Assembly: GCA_037974665.1 (NCBI GenBank)
Contig: CM075764.1
Coordinates: 88,654,825 to 88,718,824 of the forward strand
Length of the DNA: 64,000 nt
Direction: 5' to 3'
Source of the DNA: Ehretia macrophylla
Taxonomy: Eukaryota > Streptophyta > Magnoliopsida > Boraginales > Ehretiaceae
Below the pieces are notes generated by a model, which was not told the DNA's origin, did no database searches, and was given only the letters and a program-made list of their open reading frames with translations. Position 1 is the stretch's first letter; every line of letters begins with the position of its first letter. Shown piece after piece: positions 55,721-64,000 of this stretch. Position numbers and translations under genes: made by a program.

Positions 55721-58150
55721 TTACTTAAGTTCCAACTCATGAGGAGATTGTATAGAAGGAAGCATGGGTTCTTTAGAAAGAGTCAAGGATGGTTCTATTG
55801 CACAAACCTGAAATTTTTCATCAAATCTTAAATTGATTTCTAAAGATTCATCAAATTCCTCCTCAAACCTACTCAACACTACTTCATCATTGTTCAAAGC
55901 ATTCTCCAAAAAATCTTTTTGCATAAGACTAAGAAATGACTCTTCAATTAATGGATCAATCTTATCAAGAATAAAATATTCAAGACCATCAGCTCCATCT
56001 GCAAACCTAGCAGCATAAGGAACATTAAACTTTACCTTAATATCTTCAAATGTAAACTCCAATTCTCCAGTTGCACAGTGAATTTTTGCATTAGCTGTTG
56101 CTAAAAATGATCTTCCTAGTATAATTGGAGTTTGGAACTTTTTAATTTCTCCTGGTTCTATATCTAGCACAACAAAATCCACAGGAAAATAAAATTCATC
56201 AACCTTTATCAATACATCTTCAATCATGCCCCTAGGAATTCTAAGTGATCTATCAGCGAGTTGAAGGGTGACAAGAGTAGGTTTCAATTCTCCTATATCT
56301 AACTGCTCAAAAAGATTAAAGGGAAGAAGATTCACACTAGCTCCTAAATCAAGAAGGGCACGATCTACACAATGATTACCAATATAGCAAGGAATGGTAA
56401 ATGCACCTGGATCTTTCAATTTTGGTGGAACATGAGAAGTAAGAATGCTGCTTACCTTTTCGGTCAACCTTACTTTGTTTGATATCAAAGCTGAATTCCT
56501 CCTTTTCTGAGTGCACAAATCCTTAAGAAACTTTGCATAAGCAGGAATTTGCCTGATGATTTCTAACAGAGGTAAATTGATTTTCACTTGCTTAAAGGTT
56601 TCAAGCATTTCTTCCCTCTTTGAATCTTTATTAGGTGGATTACCTAATGCATGTGGAAAGGGTGCCTTGGGACTTAGTGTCAATGGAATATTTTCATGTG
56701 AAATTAAAGTTTCAGGTTCATTTGTAGTTTCTTTTGATGAATCAACAGTAACTTGAGACTTGGCTTGTTGCTTTGCAAGTCTTGCATTTTCGTAAGCTTC
56801 GACACTTACCTTGTTATCAACTTTCTTACCACTTCGCAATGTAGTGATAGCTTGAAGATCCTCCACTATTTGACTTGTGGATACTACATGGGCCTTACCT
56901 TTTGGGTTTCCATCTGATTGGGCAGGGAATGTTCCTTCTTCCCTTTTCTGAATTGTGTTAGCTAATTGCCCAATTTGTCTTTCCAAGTTGGCAATTGCCT
57001 TTGTATGTGTACTTACCAGTTGCATAGTTGGTTCCCAACCATGAAGCTTTTTCAAAACCTGTTCTTCAAAAGTAGTCCCATAAGAATTGGAACCTGAATT
57101 AGAGCTCGTAGGTACCTGTCCTTGTGGAACTGAATGAAATCCTGGAGGATAACCTATTGGTCTTTGTTGTTGAACATCTTCCCGATTCTGATCCCACCGA
57201 AAATTTGGATGATCTCGTGTACCTAGATTATAAGTGTTAGAGAATGGATCATAATTACGGGGATATCTATAAGCAGCACAAGCTTGTTCTGAAATTGAAT
57301 TGGGATTTGATGCAAGAACACCTTCACCTGAATCAACTACATGCAATGATTCTTTCCTTTTAACCATTTTTTCCAAAGCAAGAGTTAGGTTTTCAATCTT
57401 TGATGTCAAAGAATTGTAATCATTTGAACCTACACTTTCTCTCCTTTCTCTAGATGAAGATGCACGCTTTCGTGAATTATTGCTCAGTTTTATGAACAAT
57501 TATGTGGCTTCTTCTGGAGATTTTTCAAGAAGTGAACCATTACAAGCTGAATCGAGCAAACTTTGATTATGCTCATTTAACCCTTGATAGAAATTCTGAG
57601 CTAATTGCCAATCTGGAATACTGTGGTGTGGACATTCATAAGTTAAGGTTTCAAATCTGTCCCAACTCTCATGAAGTGCCTCTCCAGGTAACTGAGAAAA
57701 ATTATTTAATTGATTCCTAAATTCATTGGTTTTTTAAGAAGAATAAAATCTTTCAAGAAATTCTCTTTGCAATTGTCCCCAAGAAGTGATAGAACCAGAA
57801 CGTAATCTGTAAAGCCAATTTTGTGCTTGACCTATTAAAGAGTAAGGAAACAATCTCAACTTAACAACCTCTTCCGAGGTAGTTCTAGTATTGATCGATC
57901 TGCATGTATGAACAAAAGTATTAATGTGATCATACGGGTTTTCATTAGAAAGATCGTGGAACATGGGAAGCATTGAAATCATGTGAGACTTTATTTTAAA
58001 ACCTTCATCAGTCTCAGGTAAGGCGATAGCTCGTGGAAGAACATAATCTTGTTGTGTGGAAAAATCTTTTATGCTCCTCCTCATATTTCCTACTTCTCTA
58101 CCTTTAATTTGATCCTGATTTTGGTTTTGATTCGGATTTTGATCAGCCAT
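55721..58150 (-). pseudogene. Element C gag and protease
   Basis: Start MADQNPNQNQNQ at 58150 is preferred over the ATG at 58249, about 280 bases after the PBS. The capsid region reads FKIKSHMISMLPMFHDL, EEVVKLRLFPYSLIGQAQNW and WGQLQREFLERFY, then PGEALHESWDRF and QNFYQGL. The frame stays constant to 55721, with stops at 57734-57736 and 57500-57502. A long Gln/Ser-rich linker leads to an aspartic protease (ALLDLGASVNLLPFNLFEQL, LADRSLRIPRGMIEDVLIKV, PIILGRSFLATA) at about 56370-56090. The DLGA triplet is the Athila form. Confidence 0.87.
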
Positions 58151-58436
58151 GATTAGAAATTTATGTGCTTTGTTTCTGAATTTAAAAGTTTTCTCAATTT
58201 CTGTATCAAAAACAAAGATGGGTGGCTTTAAAGATCTCTGACCATGCATACAAAATTAAAACATGAAAAAGAAACAACAACAAAAAAATGAAATAAAGTC
58301 TATACAAAATAGCAAAATTGACTTAAATAAAAATAAAAACTAAAATCTAAAATATATACATATTAACACTTATATACATAAATCAAAAGCTTACCTTATT
58401 TGATGAACACCGATCCTCGGCAACGGCGCCAAATTT
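58151..58436 (-). promoter_or_regulatory. Element C leader with tRNA-Asp-type primer-binding site
   Basis: The PBS is the minus-strand complement of 58414-58431, separated by a few bases from the 5' LTR end at 58437. The rest is an A-rich untranslated leader, with an upstream in-frame ATG at 58249. Confidence 0.8.
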
Positions 58437-59993
58437 TGATCGCGTCGTTTTGCGCTAAAAAATAGTAAGGTTAAATGATTGAAAATATTGCTTACCTTGA
58501 ATTACCTCTAGCTGTGGAGAGTAGAGGGTCGATCCACGGAGATTGGGTTATCAAGTTAAGTTAAGTCCTTAATTTATAATTGTTTGACTATCTCCCGTCA
58601 CGGATAAGTTTGATTATGTCCAAAAGTCCAAAAGTACGAAAGTACGGAAAATTAAGTCCAAGAAATGTCCAAAGATACGGTAGTAACAAAGTCCAAAAGT
58701 GAATTAATCAAAAGTACTAAATTAAAGAATCACAACACTCAACACTAAAAATCCAAAGGGTTAATGATTCAGGGTGGTTATAGCTCGGTATACACAAGTA
58801 CAAAGTTATTGATTCAGATTAAAAGTTAAGTCCTTCAGAAATAGGGCTACAAGCTCCCACTACTGAAATGAGCCTTTAATTACGTAAGTGATAAGATTAA
58901 TTAATTAACAAGACTGGATGTGTTGGTACAACCTAACGATTTCCAATCCTCAATTAATCTTCCACTTATGTAACATAGAGGTGTCGGTACAACCAGACTA
59001 GAATCCATCCGAGGTAGTCTCGTATTGCCACTAGTTTACAAAATCGGGCGTATATGTACTTTCAATTAAATATAACATAACTACAAGTATACGTATAATT
59101 AATCAAAGAATACTTAAAAAATAGAAATACGAGACTTTAATAAATCTGAATTACAACATATGTACAAGAGTAACCTCACACGTACCACCCTGAATCTCGG
59201 GTTTAGTGTGCCATGATAAACTTTAAAGTACAAGAAATCATAACGAAAACTGAAATAAAAGAATACTTGTCATGTTGAACGGATTTCGGTAGACCGGTAT
59301 GATTTCAGTATGTTGATGGCTCACTAGACCCTTCATTCGGGATTAAAACTTTGCACACAACTAAAAATAATAATTAAAATACTCAAAACTCACTTCACAA
59401 ATACTAGAGTAGCACAATCTAAGCTAAGAAGAGAAAAATGGTACAAGAAAAATGAAATAAGGAAGGTGTATTTATAGGACAATTTTGGCACTATTCATGA
59501 GTACTATTCAAGCCGTGATGTCATCATTGTGTCAGCATGACATCAGCGCCTAGGTCATCATTGTATCAGCATGACGTCATCGCCTAGGTCATCATTGTAT
59601 CAGCGTGATGTCATCAAAATTTTACTATTTATGCATTGATTTTTACTATTCATACTCAATCGGTCTCTGTTCACACATTGACTTTTACTATTCATGCGTT
59701 GACCGAAAGTTGACCAAAGCTTCTTCAAGGTTTTTCAACGTCATGAATTCGTTTTCGCACTCCGTTTGGCCAAATTCAATCTCGATTTGCTCGTGTCAAA
59801 GTCGCTCGACCTTCTTCCTTTAGTATTATGCTGAACTTCTTGTTCAAGTGTTGGCTTTTATGGCCATTTTTGATATTTCTTCTTCAGAACCTATATTACA
59901 CTAAATTTGTGTAAAATATACAATTAAGCTTGAAATAATAATGCAATATACATGATTCAATGAGTTAAAATTACTAAAAATATGGATTTATCA
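58437..59993 (-). repeat. 5' LTR of element C (1557 bp) with promoter repeats
   Basis: Close match to 47890-49462 with scattered differences. The 34-bp repeats lie at 59517-59615, with TGACGTCAT in one unit, just upstream (minus strand) of a CCTATAAATACACC TATA box near 59465-59478. It ends ATTTATCA before GATAG. Confidence 0.87.
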
Positions 59994-59998
59994 GATAG

Positions 59999-61079
59999 TA
60001 TTTCTAAGAACGAGGTCGCCAACTTTAATAGGCTAAGGCTTGACCTGCTTGGTGAATGGTCTTTGCATGGCAGTTTTGATAGCTAGCATCCTGATTTGAG
60101 CTTTAGCTCAGAGCTCTTCAGCGAGGTCGAGCTCTTCGCGGATCAGTGCTCCGTTTATTTCTGGATCATGGTGGACGGTTATACTGGTCGGAGACCCGAT
60201 CTCCACTGGCAGCACCGCTTGAGTACCGAAGGTCAGCTCGAAGGACGATTCTCCCGTTGCCGAGCTGGTGGTGATCCGCTTAGCCCACAGCACCTCGGGA
60301 AGAATCGATGCCCACTAGCCCTCTGCTTCCTCCAGCTTGGTTTTCAGGCCCTGCAAAATGATTTGGTTAGTCCTTTCAACTTGGCCATTACTTTGAAGGT
60401 GAGCAATAGATGAGAATCTGAGGTCGATCCCAATCTCAACACATTTGCCTCGAAAGTATGCACTGTCAAATTGCTTGCCGTGGTTAGTAACGATGACCTT
60501 TGGCACCCCAAATCGGCAAATGATATTTTTTCATACGAAATCCCAAGCTGCCTTTTCTGTTATTCTAGCAACACCTTCAGCCTCAAGCCATTTGGTGAAG
60601 TAGTCCACTGCTACGAAGGCGTGTTTCTTTTGGCCAACACTGGTTAGCAATGGGCCGATGATATCTATACCCCACTGATAGAATGACCATGGGCTTATCA
60701 TCACCGTGAGGTCTATCGCAGGCTTCCTCTGTACATTGGCGAACCTTTGGCAGGTGTCGCACTTTTTTACATACTCTTTGGTATCTTGTTCTAAGGTTGG
60801 CTAGAAATAGCCTTGCCTCAATGCCTTCCGAGCCAGAGCCTTGCCTCCCAAGTGGTTTCCACATACTCCTTCATGGATCTCTCGGAGTACATAGTTTCCC
60901 TCATCGGGCCCAACACATTTTAAGAGAAGCCAAGTGTAGGCTCTCTTGTAGAGTTGCCCGGCAATTATGACAAACCTTGAGGCTTGTTTCATGAGCTTCT
61001 GAGCTGTTTTTTCATCCTTTGGGGTTATACCCCCCTCTAAGTAGTCCACGATTAGTTTGGTCCAATCTGGGCTTCTATT
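59999..61079 (-). pseudogene. Tat B integrase
   Basis: Zinc region HEGVCGNHLGGK...KKCDTCQRFA is complete. The core has WGIDIIG and NGQVERTNQ, but the second catalytic Asp is Asn (VTNHGKQF near 60490, where Tat A has ITDHG), a G-to-A change that should abolish integration. Stops lie at 60801-60803 (TAG where Tat A has TGG), near 60533, 60318 and 60105. The C-terminus is split off by element C and lies at 47776-47889. Confidence 0.85.
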
Positions 61080-62357
61080 GAGCTCGACTACAACTTGCAT
61101 CCTCAACTGAATACTCGGTTCGGATACTTCTTCCACATGGACCAGGGCAGGCCCGCTCTCGCCCAAGGCCAACCTGGACAGGGCATCAGCTTTCATATTC
61201 TCTTCCCTCGTAATTTGTTGTATCGTGAACCTTTTGAGCCTTGAAGTCAAATCCTTGACTCTGTTGAGGTAGGCCAGCATAGTACTGTCCTTGGCTTTGA
61301 ACTCTCCTGATATCTGACTAGAAACTAATTGAGAGTCGGTGCTCAGGTCGACTGTCTGTGCCCCGAGCTGAGTTGCAATTTTCAATCCTGCGACCATTGC
61401 TTCGTACTTAGCTTTATTGTTGGACACCGAAAAGGCGAACTTGAGGGAGTATTGGTGCTCATGCTGGGTTGGGTCGAGGATGACCACTCCGGCTCCACTT
61501 CCAGACTTCCCTGAGGCCCCATCTACATGGACCTTCCACACATCCTCCAGGTCATGCTCGGCTCGGCCAGTGCACTCAACCACAAAGTCCACGATGGCTT
61601 GGGCTTTGATGGCTGTTCTGGGCTGGTAGGGGATGTCAAATTGACTCAGCTTAATTGCCCATTTCAGCAGCCTGCCCGATACCTCCGGCTTGTACATGAT
61701 GGACTTGAGTGGGACATCCGTCATGACCTTAATTAGATGAACATCAAAGTATGGCTTCAGCTTTCTTGTGGCCGTGATGAGCGCGAGGGCGAGTTTTTCC
61801 AAGGAGAAGTACCTTACCTCGGCCTCTTGCAAGGTTTTGCTGACATAATAGACCGGCTACTGCTCCTTCCCTTCTTCGCGGACCAGTGCCGCTGCCACTG
61901 TCGTTCCCGAGCATGCTATGTATAGTACCAGCTCCTCCCCCACCTCAGGTCGGGATAGTAGGGGTGGCGAAGCTAGATACCTTTTCAACTCTTGGAAGAC
62001 GTTCTGGCATCCCGTAGTCCATTCAAAGTTCTTAGGATTCCGCAATATTTTGAACCAAAGAACACACTTATCAGTCGACCTAGACATGAATCTGCTTAGC
62101 GCCACGACCTTGCCTGCTAACACCTGGACGTCTTTCACGTAGGTTGGCGGTGCTAGGTCGAGTATTGCCTGAACTTTCTCCGGGTTGGCTTCTATCCACG
62201 GGCTGTGAACATGAAGCCAAGAAACTTTTTTGCCTTGACACCGAATGCGCACTTTTTCGGGTTCAGCTTTATCCCAAAGTGCTCCATTATGGCGAAGGCT
62301 TCAGCCAGGTCGGCTACATGATCTTCCGCCCTTCTGCTATTGACCAACATGTCATCT
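61080..62357 (-). pseudogene. Tat B RT C-terminus, RNase H and additional RNase H
   Basis: An uninterrupted frame from 61832 carries the end of RNase H and the full additional RNase H. This reads VWKVHVDGASGKSGSGAG, AKYEAMVAGL, DLSTDSQLV and EENMKADALSRL, with all four expected acidic positions. Upstream, ANPEKVQAILDLAPPTYVKD and PKNFEWTTGCQNVFQELKRY belong to the RT-RNase H connection. A frameshift lies near 62215. The RT is cut by element D exactly in the catalytic DDM codons (GATGACATG on minus). Confidence 0.85.
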
Positions 62358-62809
62358 GTAACGCCCCGATCCCTCACGAGACCGGAACTCCTATTTATCA
62401 TGCTATTCTCACCCAATTCCAAAACCCCGGGCACAAAATTTTAAGGGAAAACGGACGGAGTCTCTCCTATTTATAGGACAAAACTGTTACCTGCAAATAG
62501 CCACTCAAGACTTTTGAACTATAACAACAACTTATCTACTAATGTCTCCAAAGCTAAAACACAATCACAAGGCCATCCGTGTGGTGATCCCATCCCACAT
62601 CGGTTGGGAAGGAAGTGATATTGCTAGATATAAGAGGTTCGTCCCCTATATCGTGCACGGCCGTTTTCTCACGAGAGTGGGCGAACGACAAATCCGTGAG
62701 GGCCCCCAAAGTGGGGTAACCAAAGCGGACAATTCGTGCATATGTGCGACTGCGGTGTGCCTCTGCCCAAGTGGGTATTCGCTTAGCCGGGTCGTTACAG
62801 AAGTGGTAT
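62358..62809 (+). repeat. Chimeric 5' LTR of element D
   Basis: The first ~190 bp (TGTAACGCCCCGATCCCTCAC...) match the end of the layer-4 LTR read in reverse (7094-7200). The remainder (CCCACATCGGTTGGGAAGG, GATATAAGAGG, ...CGGGTCGTTACA) is the end of a plus-strand LTR, because a PBS (TGGTATCAGAGCTT, 62814) follows. It therefore begins and ends with complementary LTR termini. Confidence 0.65.
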
Positions 62810-63751
62810 CAGAGCTTAGTTAGCTCTCAGCTGGGACATGGTCCTCGGTCTGGTGGGTAGCAAACCTCGAGTGCGCGCATGTGAAATGTGTTTTGGAATA
62901 GGTATGTGCTTGTGTGTGGACTTGCGTTTGCTCAAGTGAAAATATGCTCTATAGGTTACATTTATGTGAAATATGAAGATTTTGTTATATGCATAACTAT
63001 GTGATTATATGTGACTTAAGTGGAAATGTGTTTCTACGTGATTTGCTTATGTTAAATATGATGATTGTAATAGCCGAACAAATTTGTGACTAGGGGTACT
63101 TTTATGTGGTATATTTGTTAGTATATGTACTTCACATACTATCTATTGCATGCATACATATAATCTCATTTGAATTGGTATGCAAACTCTCCCCTATAGA
63201 GATTGCCAAAAGTGGATTTCTAAGGTGTGGACCAACAAGGCCAGATATAGTTCATATTTGTGATCAACAAGAAGTCATTCAAGAAGCCAGTTTGGGATTC
63301 GCCTTGGGTATTTTCTTCGGTATTTTCATTTGGACTTCTTGCCTGGAATTGTATTTGGTATTTTCTCGGAAGTTCTTGCATAGCAATCATGTTGGAGTTC
63401 TTATATGGTGATCACATTCGGAGGGATTTTCATTCGGTCTTCTGGATTGGTATTTTTACTCGGAGCCTTTATTTGGCATTCATAGTTGGGATTTCTTTTG
63501 ACTTCTCACTCTGGATTTCTCATCGGGTATTCTTCCAATTTTCATAGGAAGATTTTGTTGGAATTCTTATTGGCATTCATGGGTGATGGGGTTCTAGGGA
63601 GTTCCATATGAAAGCTCTTATTGGTGTGTTCCCTTGGTATTTCTATTTGGAATTCTTTGTGATTTCGTATTTAGGGTATTCAAGATGCATATATGGATTT
63701 CTCTTGAAAAGAAGAAATTGCGAGGACGCAATTTGTTTAAGGGGGAGAGAA
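62810..63751 (+). other. Element D interior: PBS, degenerate repeats, polypurine tract; non-coding
   Basis: PBS at 62814, polypurine tract AAGGGGGAGAGAA ending at 63751. From about 63290 to 63700 the sequence closely matches the complement of the layer-4 interior (10180-10560), including GGGGTTCTAGGGAGTTCCAT and AAGAAATTGCGAGGACG. No coding region, so this is a short non-autonomous gypsy derivative of the same family as the layer-4 element. Confidence 0.75.
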
Positions 63752-64000
63752 TGTGACGCCCGAGAATTTTATCACACATATTTAAATAACTGTTGCATAA
63801 ACTACTTGTGCATTTTACGTGCATTTCTTGTCTTTAATTGTTTATTTCTGAGGCACTATTCATAAGAAAATTTACTGTCTCGAATAAGCGATTTAATATT
63901 TTTCCTAGGTCACATGAAACATAATAGGAATCGGGAAATTTTCATTTTGGACTTTTGAGCTCGGGAGCATACAATTAGAAAATGTTTTTCGCATCATTTG
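63752..64000 (+). repeat. 3' LTR of element D, start (continues beyond window)
   Basis: Begins TGTGACGCCCGAGAATTTTATC right after the polypurine tract, homologous to the start of the layer-4 LTR (TGTGACACCTAGGAATTTCATC on minus). Only 249 bp are visible. Confidence 0.8.

Larger units (their letters stand above)
47890..59993 (-). mobile_element. Athila-type Ty3/gypsy element C (complete, 12.1 kb)
   Basis: LTRs 47890-49462 (3') and 58437-59993 (5') begin and end TGATCGCGTC...ATTTATCA on plus. Flanks GATAA and GATAG are a 5-bp duplication with one mismatch. The PBS next to the 5' LTR reads TGGCGCCGTTGCCGAGGA on minus, the tRNA-Asp-type site usual in Athila. The polypurine tract next to the 3' LTR reads GGGTTTGAGGAGGT on minus. 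gag-protease and pol are present with stops and frameshifts. A 3.4 kb region follows pol, where Athila elements often have an env-like ORF; none is readable here. Confidence 0.88.
43076..62357 (-). mobile_element. Tat-lineage gypsy element B, interrupted three times and continuing beyond the window
   Basis: Same family and orientation as Tat A: 3' LTR 43076-43556, antisense gene 44011-46932, spacer, and integrase to RT split over 47776-47889 and 59999-62357. Insertions are a solo LTR (44995-45595), Athila element C (47890-59993) and element D (62358 onward). gag, protease, most of RT and the 5' LTR should lie right of the window, beyond D. Confidence 0.87.

Noticed and set aside
62542-62823. 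93-codon ORF over the element D LTR
   Set aside because: Spans the chimeric LTR and PBS, with no domain.

Overview
This 64 kb window is eukaryotic nuclear DNA from a flowering plant, probably a eudicot. Nearly everything recognisable is transposable-element sequence: Ty3/gypsy elements of the Tekay-like (chromodomain), Tat and Athila types, a LINE, a PIF/Harbinger transposon, a long-TIR Mutator-like element, MITEs and a probable SINE. No intact host gene was found. The one host-derived gene is a processed pseudogene of a Deg (HtrA-type) serine protease. There are no bacterial operons, no CRISPR array and no rRNA or tRNA genes.

Layout. (1) 1-3065: right part of a PIF/Harbinger DNA transposon. 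The transposase (+, entering from outside the window) converges on a two-exon Myb/SANT-like ORF1 (-). A microsatellite and two strong palindromes follow. (2) 3066-5009: probable SINE and a MITE cluster interrupted by a hAT-like MITE. (3) 5010-27918: a five-layer nest. A 5'-truncated LINE with 12-bp target duplications contains the Deg pseudogene (minus strand, poly-A tail). The pseudogene contains a gypsy element (5904-25628, TSD AGGTA). That element contains an inverted gypsy element with ~3 kb LTRs and a ~1 kb non-coding interior (7094-22362), which contains a Tekay-like gypsy element (11204-20846). (4) 27919-30726: Mutator-like element with long terminal inverted repeats and fold-back repeats. 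(5) 30727-64000: an LTR element (here E) with one visible LTR, a PBS and a non-coding interior. It holds Tat element A (32765-42337) and Tat element B (43076 to beyond 62357). B is interrupted by a solo LTR (44995-45595), a 12 kb Athila-type element C (47890-59993) and a short-interior gypsy element D (62358 onward).

How the parts relate. Both Tat elements lie on the minus strand. Each carries a plus-strand spliced gene (PF04195-like 'putative gypsy type transposon' protein with a C-terminal coiled coil) between pol and the 3' LTR. Each of these genes has its own TATA box, so it looks like an independent transcription unit pointing into pol. All retroelement coding regions are broken by stops, frameshifts or catalytic-residue changes. 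Many stops look like C-to-T or G-to-A changes (CAG to TAG, TGG to TAG), as expected of long-methylated DNA. The only genes without a visible break are the two Harbinger ORFs.

Boundaries were set by eye from TG...CA termini, primer-binding sites, polypurine tracts and target duplications. Family assignments rest on recognised motifs, not on database searches.
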